From: Brugia malayi
Taxonomy: Eukaryota > Nematoda > Chromadorea > Rhabditida > Onchocercidae
DNA: 64,000 nucleotides
Direction of reading: 5' to 3'
Assembly (NCBI RefSeq): GCF_000002995.4
Contig: NW_025062479.1
Span: 23,370,721 to 23,434,720 of the forward strand
The position numbers and the translations under genes are program-made. This document shows, piece after piece, positions 24,201 through 37,089 of this stretch. Under the pieces are notes generated by a model, which was not told the DNA's origin, ran no database searches, and saw only the letters and a list, made by a program, of their open reading frames with translations. Each line of letters opens with the position of its first letter. The stretch's first letter is position 1.

Positions 24201-25660
24201 ATCATTTCTTTACGAAATAACATGTTTGAGTTAGCAGATCGTCTTATTGGTATTTACAAAACATTTGATTGTACGAAATCTGTTGCTATCGATCCAGGAA
24301 ATATCCGGAATATAATTAAACCACGTATGTTTACTTTCATACGAATTTTAAATAGGCGGATGTTTTTGTTAAATTTTTAAATCTATGTTTGCACTGTGAT
24401 ATTTTATAAGTTGTAATCAGATTTTCTCATGCTTGTATCTTTTTGATAACCGGAAATTTCATTACTGTGCTCTTGGATATTTACTTAGTCTATTTACTGT
24501 CGTTTTGCAGTTCATATTTTGGAAGAAATGAAAAAACATAAAGAGAAGGGGGATGAAAATCATGCCGTCGATGGGAAATATGAGTTTCCGGTAAATTTTT
24601 ATAGTTCTCAAAGATCCAACCTATTAGTCTTTTTATAAACATGATTACTTAATTTATCTAAGATTACGTACATTCTACTTTCGAAAAATACTTATTTTTT
24701 ATTTAAAAAATATTTTTTTCAGCAAAAAACGGTTGGTAATACTAATGCTTCAGAAACAATGAGTACAAAGGGATCGAAAGTGCTTTCAGTGACCAGTGGT
24801 AATTTCTATGTTGAAATTTGAAATTATTTTTAAATCTGACTTGAAATATTTGTAAGAATAGTTTTATTGTTATTCGATTTCTTTAAGAGGATTTGTCCGT
24901 GAACCGAGCACCATCTTATCGAGGGAGTGATTACAGTGCGATGGCAGAGAAAAGGAAACATACGAACAAATCCGAAAAGAATATTCGAATTTTAAAGTAA
25001 TCAAATTGCAACTTCTAAGAGTTGTTTTTGAATATTTCAAAATCGAAGAAAAGTTTTTTTGAAAAAACCTTTATCTTTACGTTGTTATTTCGATGTTACT
25101 TTCAGGTTTCTTATTTTGAAGATTAAATTTGATATTCGTTTGCTTTAGGAGCAGTCAGTCATCTGTCTCACAAGAAACCACATCAACAATTTCAGTATCT
25201 CCGCCAACGAAAAAAAAATCTCCACAAAAGTCTGAAATTCCTACGTGGGATGTACCACAGACGATCACCGTACGCCGTTCGCGAGCTGGTAGCCAGGTAT
25301 TTTAGATATCTGAATTATTTGTAAGCCTAGCTTAATGATTTTTTTTCTTTTTTTTTTTTTTTTTTTTTTATAGCTCTATATTAAACCCATTTATTTTGAT
25401 TGATGATCCCTCACTACTGTGTTATGTAATTTTTTTTGGTCAAGTATATTTATTTATTTAATTTGGACTAATTACTGATCTGTTTCTAGTTTCTGGATGA
25501 AAAATCGGATGATAGTGTAGCTACGAAGGAAGCAGGAGGTAATAGTTCCAGGATGAAAAATGTTATTTCGAAGGATGCTTCTCAATCTCTGAATCAAAAG
25601 ATTGTTGCAAATACTGTATCGGATACTGATCGATTAGAACAATTTGCACGAATGTTATGA
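15240..25660 (+). CDS. smc-4: Structural maintenance of chromosomes protein 4 (condensin ATPase), complete
   Basis: SMC4 pairs with SMC2 as the ATPase core of condensin and compacts chromosomes. I find 33 exons: 15240-15315, 15564-15649, 15874-16017, 16236-16427, 16578-16754, 16876-16980, 17151-17338, 17467-17607, 17739-17889, 18369-18473, 18551-18667, 18858-18979, 19245-19353, 19642-19773, 19969-20171, 20273-20494, 20570-20696, 20819-21026, 21116-21245, 21356-21439, 21527-21647, 21891-22064, 22370-22507, 22586-22692, 22777-22855, 23146-23378, 23519-23702, 24174-24324, 24511-24590, 24723-24798, 24888-24996, 25149-25296, 25490-25660. All junctions keep phase, giving about 1529 aa, close to worm SMC-4 (about 1.55 kb of codons). 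Walker A GPNGSGKS lies at about residues 109-116, the hinge (IPGIYGRLGDLGA) at about 605-765 between two coiled coils, signature LSGGEKT at about 1238 and Walker B MDEIDAALD near 1265. A Lys/Ser-rich tail of about 190 residues follows. LGGDAS and VDSLDPFSEG are SMC4-specific. Confidence 0.97.
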
Positions 25661-27643
25661 ATTTTTTTCTACTGAAACAAGATCTCATATTTATTCGTTA
25701 GTGATATATATATACTCATATTTTATTTGTATCACTGCCGTATTATTTCATAATGTTTTGCTTTTAAAGGGAAAATCTACATTGAGCGTTGCTAGTTCAC
25801 AATTTGTATTTCAAAAAAAGTTAATTCGAAAATTTGTACATAGGTAGTCTTCAAGATGAAACTATAAAGACGTTTGATATGAAAAGCTTAATTTCACATT
25901 GGTAAGCTAAACCGAAATTTCACACCGATTAAAACATTTTTGAAGTTTTGAGATAAGGCAATGTTTAATAGTAAGAAAATTGGTGCCATATAAATTTGTA
26001 ATATTATTAAGCATCTTAAATTTTAGTTCTGCATACCGTATTAATTTTGGTGTACTTAGGCAATATTTGCACAATAGAATTGTTTTTTTTTTTTTTTTTT
26101 TTTCTCGTTAATTCCATTGTTTATATAGCATTACATGCTTTCCTGTTCTGTCTTTAGCTTCTAAATTTAATTTCTGCAAGATCTCTTTCAACTAATGATA
26201 CTCTAATTATGGATAAATTTCGGTTAAAGATGTTTCACTGTTAGCTTCTAGCATGATGTCTGGTTTTTTTTTTTTTTTTTCGTGAATTTACAAAATTGAA
26301 TACCAACTTTATAAATATGAAACAATTAGTACATTGCATATAAAAAAGCTTAATTAAATGCAAAATATTTGAAAAGAGATATTGAATTGAATTGACTGTT
26401 CATACTAATGGTTAATTTGACGTGATGATGATAGTTCATATAAAATTCATTTAGGAATCACCTAATATTGTCGCTTAATTTGCATATTTATTATTCAAAA
26501 AGTGATTAGGGAAGAAAGGCATGAATATTTTAAATCATGATTGTATTTTAAAATGTGATGTTTTTTTTTTCTTGGACTAAACCATATAGCCAGCTATCAT
26601 TTCACTGAATTTGCTATTTCATTTATTAAAACAAGTTCTAAAAGCTATAATTTATGATTGGAATGATCACTAAATGCGAGGAATATGTTTTGAAAATAGA
26701 AAAAAAAAAAAAAAAAAAAAGAAGAAAGAAAAGAAAACTGAACGTATTATAATGAAAACGAAGAATGAAGATTGTTTAGTTGGTACTCGTTTGTGAATTA
26801 TTAAAATCTGATAAGATAAAATGTATTCTTGCTTTCTAAAATAATTGTAAATTTCTGAATGATAAATTTCCTGAATAACTTCATAAAATCACTGTGGCTA
26901 TTTAATTCAATAATTTATTTTGATCGCAGACACTTATTGTCAAATTTTCGGAAATTCAGTGGTTTTACAAAAAATTTTTGTTTCATTTAGAAATTTTTAA
27001 AATCTATTTTTAAATTCGAAATGTTTCTTGCAACAGTCTTTTTTTTTTTTTTTTGTTAGACTAGCATTTATGAGAAATATTTTAATTTTTTGAATGGAAA
27101 CAAGTTTTCTAATGTAAAAAATAGAAGAAAAGAAAGCCTTTTTAAAGCATATTTTAAAATATTTCTTTTTTTTTTTTTTTTGCTCTATTTTTATAAATGT
27201 ATACAAGTTAGATAGCTTTCTTTCTCTCTCTCTCTCTCTCATTATCATCCTGATAATCATTGTCAGAATGGAATGTACATGAAATAAAAGAACACGTCTC
27301 TTTTCATTTTTTTTTTTTTATGGTCCGATTATATGATAATAGAGAAGAAGCTTGTTTGAATTTTTATAAGAAGCAGTCATTATCATAACTCATATTTCTA
27401 CATAATTAAAATTACAACAACAAATTTTAACAGTATGAAAAAACTAGCTTTGACCGACTTACCAATATTATATATAAGCAAATTATATTCGCTTCAAAAA
27501 ATTGGTTTTTTTCCCCTCTCTCTCTTAGCTAATCATTTTATTATAATAATACTTCTTCATTTATAAGAAGTATAAATCAATCAATCAATTGATCGATCAA
27601 TCGATCAATCAATCAAGAAAAATCGAATACAAAAATTACAATA
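25661..27643. other. Intergenic region downstream of smc-4
   Basis: AT-rich with long T runs (for example 26086-26103 and 27165-27181) and a short (TC)n near 27220-27240. It should include the smc-4 3' UTR. Just before the next gene, 27575-27617 is a run of atca/atcg tetranucleotides. No gene seen. Confidence 0.6.
27575..27617. repeat. (ATCA)n/(ATCG)n tetranucleotide tract
   Basis: Alternating atca and atcg units, partly self-complementary (aatcaattgatcgatcaatc), about 30 bp before the ATG at 27644. It could fold in the 5' leader or simply be a microsatellite. Confidence 0.8.
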
Positions 27644-29443
27644 ATGCTTATTAAAATTTGTTTTTTTATTACTATTATTTCTAATATTTCTTGCTCATTA
27701 CGATTACCACGGTATGTTTTCTTTGTTTTCTCTTTTCTTCCAAAGATTTTTTTAATTTAGAAATTAATTTTACATTTTCTAGCTATTGCAATAAGATCAT
27801 ATATATTTTTTAAATGTAAATTATAACTTAATTCAAATATTTTTTTTTTTTTTACATATATTACTATTACTTCAAGGATTGAATAACTAACATTGGTCAA
27901 ATTTAAAAATGTTAAAATGAAAATATTAATTAAACAATTAGTTAAATCAATAAAATTAATTTTTTTGGAAACGAAATAGAAAAGGTTATTTGTTTTAAAA
28001 TTAAAATGAAAATAACATTGTAAATTTATTTATTATAACTATTGCAAAAATTAAGTTAAGAATATAATTTTCATCTAATTTTTTTTTTTGTTTTGAAGTA
28101 GTGCATTACGAGAACCAATTTCGGAATACAATAAAGAAAAGAATAAATATGATATTGCATGGGCTGATTGGAATGGTGGACATGATAGTGGTTATCAGAG
28201 TAAAAAAGATGGTCATCATGAAAAAGATTTGACAAATTTTAAACATGCAATAAAAGAGGAAGGTGAAAAGCATGCATTAAAATCAGCTACCGGTGCAGGT
28301 AAACATGCATTAGCTACAGTTGAAAAAGGTGCATCAAAGCATCTTGATCATGCTAGTGCACTTGGAAAAGGTATTCATTTTTTTTTTTTTTTTTTTAATT
28401 TAACTAGTATAAATTTGAAGTTAATTTTAGTCAAATATAAAAAAAAAAAAAACATTTTAAAATATTCATTCATTGAATTTTTTTTTTTTTTTGTATTCTT
28501 TCATAAAAGATTAGTTTATTTATTATTAAAATATATGCAAATAAATTGTTAAATATGATGTAAAATTTTGTTTTGTTTTGTTTTTTTTTTTTTTTTTTGT
28601 TTTAAATTTTTTTTTTTTTTTTTTGCAACAGATGTTAAAGCAAAAACATTTGGATTCTTTGATTATCAATATAAACAACCGGAATATCATGTGGAACAAT
28701 TTTACACTGATGAAAAACATCGTCAAAAAGTTGGAACAGATCGTTTGCATCATACATCAAAAGATCATAAATCAGGTAATAAATATATAAATTAATTTGA
28801 ATAGAGGGAAATTATTATTATTACCACTACTATAATTATTATTACGATTATTATCATTACTTTTATTATTATTATTATTTAAATTTAGATTGGAAAATCT
28901 TTTTTTTTTTTTTTTTTGTAAAATTTTAGATGCACATCAAGCATCCGGTTGGGGTAAACATGGAAAAGGATATCATAATGATGCAAAAGGTCTTGATGCA
29001 CATGAAAATGGTGGAGAATTTCATGATGGTTGGGCAAATAATTTCCAGAAAGGTTATGAGCATGAAGGTGAAAAGGATTATTCTAAAGGTATATATGATA
29101 TTTGTTGTTTGTTTTGTTTTTTTTTTTTTTTTTTTTTGTGATAATATTTTTTTAATTAAAAAAAATTCTAGCAAACTAAATTTTTTAAAATAATGATTAA
29201 GGTTAAAGATCATTTTGATTAGTGTTATTTATTTTTTTAGGACATGATATACATAAAGGACATTATCATCATGATACATCTCCTCCTCATCTTCCTAATC
29301 ATCATAATCATCATCATCATCATGGAAATCATGATACTCCATATGAGCATAGTTATGGACATGGATCCGGTATGTGGGATTATCCGGTAGAATATGATGT
29401 TTGGGGTAAATGGCGTCATGGATGGGAGCATGGATTAGATTGA
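27644..29443 (+). CDS. Secreted His/Gly/Lys-rich protein (280 aa, 5 exons), unrecognised
   Basis: Exons 27644-27711, 28102-28370, 28632-28775, 28930-29088 and 29241-29443. Exon 1 encodes a clear signal peptide ([18 protein letters not shown]). The mature chain is dominated by His, Lys, Gly, Asp and Tyr, with recurring KHA and GKH motifs, Trp residues in GW/DW pairs, and a histidine cluster ([13 protein letters not shown]) at about residues 233-245. There are no cysteines after the signal. Introns 2-4 are all phase 1, so the middle exons are symmetric and could be duplicated or skipped without frameshift. Acceptor use at 28102 could shift by 3 nt (aagtag), adding one Ser. Composition suggests a metal- or pH-responsive extracellular or cuticle-associated protein, but I know no named family. 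Introns carry T runs up to about 20. Confidence 0.85.
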
Positions 29444-31507
29444 TAAAATTGTTTTGTGAATGATCGATTATGCAGTTAATTTGATAATTTGATTATTTTT
29501 ATTGATCAATTCATATTATCATTTCATATATATATATATATGTATGAAATTGTTTTAATGTCAAATTTTAAATATTGTATGAAATTTGAAATAATTTGTA
29601 GTTTTTCAAATTATTCATTTATTCCTCATTTCTTCTTCAATTTCATTCATCCAATAATTATTCACAGTAAAAGAAATTATATTGAATCAACTATTATTAT
29701 TATTATTTGCAAAAACAAACATCATTCTACACACTTTTGAGCTATTCTTTATTAAAATATAATATTTTAAATTTATCGAAATAAAAATATTTGAATTTTA
29801 ATAGAGATAATGAAAATTTTATCATTTCTGATTATTTTACAATTTCATGAAACATAAACAAATGTAAATTTTTGGATGGAAATTTTTTGAAAAATAGAAA
29901 ATGGCTTCCTTAAAGAGATTAAAGAAGAGTTGAAAAATATTATTAAATATCTAAAAGTTAGGAAACTGTTATCTTTGGTCGAATATCAAAACTGAAAGTT
30001 TTTTTTTTTTTTTGATAATTTATAAATTGTTAGTATTTGGATTAATCAACTTTTTAAAACGAATTTTTATATCTCTTTAATAAGCTTTTTTTTTTTCCTT
30101 TAGCTTCTTATGCATCAATTTTAGCAATAAAATTAATTTCATAGAATTACAATAGAATTATAACATATGTTTTAAATGAAGTATCATACAGATATGATAA
30201 ACAAATACAGCTTGCTATTCTGAAAGCTCATTTCAATGAGAAATTTAAAAATTAGAATTTCACTTAAGCATTTTGCAGTGAAAATTTTTGCATCCATTTT
30301 AAAATTGAGCAAATAGATCAAATTACAGCTGTATATGCATAATAAATACAGTTATATCTAATAAATTTGGAAACAATGAAGAAAATTATAACCAAAATGA
30401 CATACAAAAAGAAATAATGAACTCTTAAATATTAGAAAAAACTAATATAAAGATTCCGGGAATCGAAATGAAATTTAAATAATAATAATTACTATCAATT
30501 TTTGCCATGATTAATCGTTATCATTGATTACTATTGTTGTTGATTATTATTAGTATTGGCATTATTATTTTAACATCACTATTTTGTCATCATATTATTT
30601 ACTATTATCGTTATTACTATTATTATTATTATTAACATTATTGTTATTATTGGCATTATTGTTTTATCATCATTTTTTTGTTATTACACTATTTATTTAT
30701 TATTATTACTATTATTGCTATTATAGCCAACGTTATTATTATTTCCATTATTACTATTACTATTATTATTATTAATGTTAATATTATTACTAATTTTATT
30801 GTTGTTATTATTAACATTGCGGATTCATTTAATTGCTTCAACGAGTAACGAAATATTAAAACTGACACAATTTATCTTGAAATAACAGCAATAATCTAAA
30901 CGATAAGATGAGCGATCATATCGATTGTAAAATGATAAGAAAAAGAAAACGTAGAATTTGACAATATTTCTAAACAAAACCTTCATTACATATGCCTTCT
31001 TATCACAACAACTATATTATCACTATCATTATTCATTATCATTATCATTGTTATCAACACATGCACTACATCTGTGGTTTTCTATGTAAATCGAAATATT
31101 ATTCAATTTAAACAAACTAAAATAATTTCATAGCTGATTGTGATTAATGAAAATTAAAAAAATAATTCTGATAAGTATAATAATTGTAAACAAGTTATAC
31201 AAAAATTAATCAAATTTTTTCTAAAAATTTCTGTTTACTCTTATTTATTTAACAATTTCAATTTTATTTTCCAGTATAGGAGAATGTTGCTAGTAGTAGT
31301 TAAATGATATTTTAATTTCTTCTTCATTACATTATTTTTTTTAATCGAATAAGTTTTTTTTTTTTTTTGTGCATTGTTTTACGAATACCTTAGATTATTC
31401 GAAAAATGAAATTGTTACTATCTAAGAAAAATTGTACAGACTAGAAATATTGTGAAAAAAATATAAAAATTAGTTGAAAAAAAAAAAAAAAGATGGTTTA
31501 GCTTGAT
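29444..31507. other. Intergenic DNA with an (ATT)n region
   Basis: No gene seen. About 30530-30820 is an interrupted att/tat/ctt trinucleotide tract whose Leu- and Tyr-rich open frames I regard as artefacts. A second ttatcatt tract lies at about 31015-31050. Confidence 0.65.
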
Positions 31508-32035
31508 GTTTTAATTCCCCTTAATTAAAACATTAAAAATTAAAATATTCAATTAAAATATATCATATAGTTACTGAATAATTTAACTTTTACTACGAAT
31601 TTAAAATTAATTGTAACGATTCTGTTGATTAAGTACTTGATAATTTAATTCCCTCTAATTAAAACATTAAAAATTAAAATATTCAATTAAAATATATCAT
31701 ATAGTTACTGAATAATTTAACTTTTACTACGAATTTAAAATTAATTGTAACGATTCTGATGATTAAGCACTTGATAATTTAATTCCCTCTAATTAAAACA
31801 TTAAAAATTAAAATATTCAATTAAAATATATCATATAGTTACTGAATAATTTAACTTTTACTACGAATTTAAAATTAATTGTAACGATTTTGATGATTAA
31901 GTACTTGATAATTTAATTCCCTCTAATTAAAACATTAAAAATTAAAATATTCAATTAAAATATATCATATAGTTACTGGACAATTTAACTTTTACTACGA
32001 ATTTAAAATTAATTATAACGATTCTGATGCTTAAT
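31508..32035. repeat. 134-bp tandem array, about 4 units
   Basis: Units start at ttaattccc (31511, 31645, 31779, 31913), an exact 134-bp spacing, and are about 97% identical, with the core atatatcatatagttactga. Identity is high enough to suggest recent expansion. Non-coding. Confidence 0.95.
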
Positions 32036-35000
32036 TATCATTTAAATCTGTGAAAAATGGTAAAAATTTATCAATCAAATCAGTCAATAATCATCGTTTT
32101 CATAAACAAAATAAATTCCTTTCAATGAAACGAATGCAATTTATTTGAATTTTTTGTTATTTATTTGTTTACTGAAAAAAAAAAAAAGAATTTTTTAGAT
32201 GAAAAATTTAACAAGAAGTTTTAGTAATAAAAGCATTTGGGATTGTTTATGTGAAATAGAAATAATTGATCGGAATTGATTTATTAAATTAATTTTCACA
32301 TTTGAAAACAAATAACAGAATTTGATTTGAATGCAAATAATTATTCATTAAAAATTATCACTGAATGAAAAGACAGTAAAGGTTAGGTGATAATTTGAAT
32401 TGAAATTTGATAATTTGTAATAATTGTAATAGTAACTAATCCTTCAAATTACTTTTTTCTTTTTCTATATAACATATTTTAGTGATAAGATAAGCATAGT
32501 TATCATATTTCATTTGAACATTTCATTTCTTGTCATCCTTAAAATAAATGATAAATTGATTAGATAATAAAATAAAAAAAAAAAAAACTAAAATTAAATA
32601 GGCACTGAAATTATACAACAATATCAAATGCATTCCTTAGTAGCAAATTTTCATTTCCTGAAGCAGAAGCAAAATTAAATAAAATGATAAAATGTTTTTT
32701 AGTTATTGGCAAATTCACAATAAGCTTAAAAATTATTTAAATTTCAGTTCTTTTTTTTCCTCTTTCTTTACGTTTTCATTGTAAATTAATTATTCATTCC
32801 TGTTTTTCACTATTGTTTTTTTTTTTTTAAATGGAAATTTTTTTAAATTGTATTTTCTATTTCTTATTAGTAAGAATGTTAAACTGTTTAATTCAATGTT
32901 ATTTGCTTCCATCGGAAATTATGCATCATTTTAGATTAAATTCTATTTCAGTGTCGATTTTAATTCAATTCCTTTTTCATATTTTTTTCAAAGTATTATA
33001 TTATAATATTTAATTATGTTATATGTTAGAAATAAATTTATTTTAATGATGATTTTTAATGATAGAAATTTTAATGAGACCATTAAAAATAAACATGCGA
33101 GGAAAATCTTGGAATTAAATTGGTTTGAAATTTGATAAGTGTAAATATGATATGATAAATTGTGTGTCACATCAAAATGAGAATTTAATGTGATCTGTAA
33201 CAGATTGAAATTTAATTCTGAGATGTTTGTGAGATATTTATTTATCTCTCGGCAACTTTCTTTTTTCATTTTTTTATTTTTCTTTTTATCATTTAATTTA
33301 TATAAAAATTTTTTTTTTCAGTTCCTTTTTATCTTTTAATAATTTGAATTAATTTGTTTGTTCTCAACTAATCTTTTTGACGAATGCTTTCACTGAAATT
33401 TGAAAAAATTGAACTATGCATTGAAAGAGAAATCATGAAATCATTGAAATTTAAAATTACTGAACTTGAAATCACCAGAATTGCGGCCAATAAATTTTTA
33501 AAATTTCTCACTCTAACATGTATTGCATATTTTATAACTTTGATTCTAATGAATAAAACCTAATTAAATCAAAAAAAATTTTTAAAAGAATTAATTTTAA
33601 ATTAATTAAAGGTTGAATTAAAAAAGGCAAACTGCTAACAAATTATTAATGAAATGGTAATTGTTTATATGTGATAAAATTTGAACATGAAACCATAGTG
33701 CTAAAAAAAAATTATTTGCAGTCGTAGCATACATAAATATTATTTTTTAAAAATTATTTTAAAGAAAAATTATTAATTATTTAAAAATATTATTGATTAA
33801 AAATCTAATTTTCTGCGTTTTCATAAAAACTAATCAGAAAATAAGTTAAGAAATCAATAGAAATAAGTTTTTTGGATACATAAAAGTAAAAATTAGAATT
33901 TATAATATTATTACAGTTTCATTTTCATACATTTTCATAAAAACCTACAAGAAGAAAAAGAAAAATCTCTAAGTTATCAAAAATTTTATAATTTTAAATT
34001 TTAAAAAAATTTTATACTTTTTTTTAATAATTATTATTTTAATAAACACAAAATGACGAAATTCTTTTGAATGATTCATCATTCTCCTACTTAAAATTTC
34101 ATCAAAAATTTTTTTTATTTAAAATTAAAATTCTTATTATAACTTTTATTTAAAATTTCAATAGTGTAATTAATTAATGGTAATTTATCGTAAATATTTC
34201 AATGATATTTTAGAATAATTTTCAATAATTTTTTATCAATTTCTTTTACATTATTCAAATGTTATTTATAAATTTTACATTCATCATTGAATTACTAAGA
34301 AATAAATTAATATGTCGTATTTTAAATTTAATCATAATTGTAAGAATGAATGAATAATTAATGAAAAGAAGACAAATAAAATATTTAAATTGGTCGATTA
34401 GAATTTTTTTTTTTTTTCTTTTTTGCATCATATTTTATATTAGATAGATCAAAAATGATTGATTTTGCGTCATAAGGAAGAGGATAATTACATGCTTGCT
34501 CATCCCTATCACTCATTTACATTTCATTAATAAGCAGTTTAACTTTTAAGATGAATTTATTGAAATTTCATCTCGAACAATTTCAATAACATATAACTGC
34601 TGATTATATACATTTATGCTGATATTTGGTTAGTTCGTTTAAAAAATTTGCTACATTTCAATGATAAGATTATTTTATTTAAAAAGTAATATTTCAAGTT
34701 TCATCCAAAAATGTTGTTTGAAGATTTGTTGTAGTTTCTTTTTTCTTTTTTGTTTCACATCAAATTCACTTATATATTATAACTTCAATTACACTATAAT
34801 ACTTTCACTTTCATTAAATAATCTATTAAGTAATATCGATTTTAATCCATTGTTAAACTAAGTAGCAAAAATACTTTTTTTTTTTTTTTTTTTCAATTTG
34901 GAATGAAAATAATCACATATTCAGGCAATAACTATTAAGTGGACAATATTGTCACTTTTTCAGCTGACTAAAAATACCATATCATTTAACTTTAATTAAT

Positions 35001-35680
35001 TGATTAATTAATGTCAAAGCAAAATATTTGTTAAATGATTCACTCAGCAATCCATTTCTCTACAATAATCACAAGCATTTCTCAGATCACAAAGTTGAAT
35101 ACCTTTCTCAGTTTAATAAAAGCTTTCATTAATCGATGATACGATGAATACTTTCATCAAAAATATTCATATGAAGCTAACAGTAGTATTAATTTTTCAT
35201 TTAATTTCAAGCTAATGCTCAACAATTTGTTGTTTATAAATATCAAATTGGTAATAAATGATAATTTCATCCTCAAAGAACATTGGGATAATTCATAAAA
35301 TAAATTATAACATAACTTAAAATATCTCACTTAATGTTAAGCACATCATTTGCTTCTTTTTTTTTTTCTAATTTCGTCATACATGACGAAGGAATAAAAG
35401 TAAAGTAATAATTAAGTAATTGAAATTATCGGAAGAAGACGACAGATAAAATGCGTCAACGTTTTTTTTTTTTTTTTTTAAAACATTGAAAATATTTCTT
35501 TATTGAAACAAAAGTTACACAATATTTCATCGAAATATAATATCGGAAGTACTACTGTTATGTTGAGGTGTTAAAATTTTAAAAAATGATAATTTCTTTT
35601 AATAGCAATTTAATTTTATCATTTTCATTTCCATTAGTTTAATAATACTTTAGTTCATCATTATTGTTATTTTGAGTTTT
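32036..35680. other. AT-rich intergenic DNA
   Basis: About 3.6 kb of low-complexity sequence. Open frames at 32831-33013 (plus), 32988-33269 (minus) and 34661-34861 (plus) are Ile/Leu/Phe/Asn-rich, lack splice-joined partners and are of a length expected by chance at this composition. A weak cysteine-rich stretch on the minus strand (about 35044-35107, ending CREMDC) has an acceptor-like start but no linked exon. Confidence 0.5.
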
Positions 35681-35692
35681 CTCATTTCAGAA

Positions 35693-36265
35693 ATGTTTGT
35701 AAAAACCAATTCATTTTTATCGATGATAATAATAACATCGGTATATTTGAGCTTTATTGATATGGCTAATGGAAAATTACAGTCCACAGAATGTAAAATG
35801 AATTGGTCATGGATTACTAATGCCATACTATCACCGCCAAACTACAAACAACTGCTCGATTTATGTTCCAAACGGTTTACTTATAATTAATTTCCTTTTT
35901 GTTATTTGGAAAATAAAATTTGCTGCAATTTCCATATTAAATTTCAAATTCTAATTCCATTTAAAATCATTTCGATGCATATGATCCATTTCAATTTTAT
36001 ATTTTTTTTTTCTTTGATTATGACTAAAAAGCATATGATATATTTTTTGGAATTGGCAGTAATTATAATGCTTTGCTAGTTTTCTTCATAACTTATATCA
36101 TTTAATAAAGAAAAATGATAATTTAAAAATAGCACTTTCAATTACAGAGAATTTACAGGAATTCTATTACCAAATGATTTTTCTAAAAATTTAACTGAAA
36201 ATTTACAAGTGCATTTGGAAAGCGAAATTATCTCTGTAATATCTAAGCTTGGTTTTTCAAATTAA
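35693..36265 (+). CDS. Small secreted protein (99 aa, 2 exons), unrecognised
   Basis: Exons 35693-35874 and 36148-36265. The ATG lies 2 bp after a textbook acceptor (ctcatttcag ending at 35690), so the message is very likely SL trans-spliced. Residues 1-28 form a signal peptide (core SMIIITSVYLSF). The intron splits a CGA codon (CG|gtttac, then attacag|A) and exon 2 is open to a TAA. Reading straight through the donor instead gives a 65-residue form, but exon 2 (EFTGILLPNDFSKN) looks clearly coding and ends naturally. The mature chain has just two cysteines (TECK and DLCSK), probably one disulphide, two Trp in WSWI and an amphipathic C-terminal helix. Family unknown. It ends 1 bp from the stop of a minus-strand gene. 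Confidence 0.68.
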
Positions 36266-36266
36266 A

Positions 36267-36644
36267 TTAAAATGTTATAACAGCAGAGATGGATATGATA
36301 ATTTCACTGAATGCGTTACGATAATCAAAAACTGTTCCGTTACTTTCATTTATCAATCCATATTGTATTATGTCACTTAACAACTACAAATTTTTCTCGA
36401 AATTTATTTTTTAAAGATAAACTTCAAGAATTTCAAGCTAATATAAATTAAATCGCTGTAATAGATGTTTTATTAAGCTCAATTTTTGTTATATTTTATC
36501 AACTAGAAACTTCTTAAATGTTATAATTTACTCTGAAGTAAATGCAAATTTTACTTCAGATTATCAGATTTTGATGATACGCAACATTATCAGCCTACTT
36601 CAATCACCAGAAATAATTTGCTGCGGGTGATATACAGTATTCTG
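36267..36644 (-). CDS. 3' part of an unrecognised minus-strand gene
   Basis: The last exon, 36267-36383, follows a tttgtag acceptor and is open for 38 residues to a TAA (start LLSDIIQYGL, end SISAVITF); its composition is unlike the surrounding AT-rich DNA. A preceding exon at 36608-36644, between a strong tttttttcag acceptor and CTG|gtgatt, joins it in phase 0 and reads RILYITRSKLFL. Further upstream exons are uncertain: a 22-nt exon near 36735 keeps phase but is too short to trust, and a signal-like stretch ending at 36843 (MLILFAE) does not keep phase. The product may be partly hydrophobic. No family recognised. Confidence 0.42.
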
Positions 36645-37089
36645 CTGAAAAAAACGATGTGATAAATTAGTCTTCATGTTATCATCCAACAGTTTTGTTT
36701 ACACATAATGTTTATTACCATTTGGGAATTACTACATAAACTGATCGAAGCATTCAGCAAAAGAAAGAAAAAAAAATTATTATTTATATTAATTGATACT
36801 GTATGTATTATCATTTGGATATACGGTATCGATACAGTATACCTCAGCGAATAATATCAGCATAAAAAGTGCTAAATTACGAATAGTAGCGATAAAAACG
36901 CGCGATAATTAAGTGATTACCAGACCGCGTCTTATCATTTGTCACATTTGTTATCATTGATGTTCATAACAAAAATCAGTTAATTAATAAAGACTTGGAA
37001 TTTAAAGATTGAATTTTTGAGATAGAATGAACAAACACTTGGCAAACATTTATTTGATTTTTATCAAATCCTTTCTAGCCAAATAGTTT

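Noticed and set aside
28526..29213. Open frames antisense to or out of frame with the His-rich protein gene
   Set aside because: Shadows of real exons plus T-runs (poly-Phe or poly-Lys).
30584..30775. Leu/Tyr-rich open frame
   Set aside because: Trinucleotide repeat translation.
32831..33269. Overlapping 60- and 93-codon open frames on opposite strands
   Set aside because: Low-complexity Ile/Leu/Asn composition, no splice partners, and lengths expected by chance in this much AT-rich DNA.
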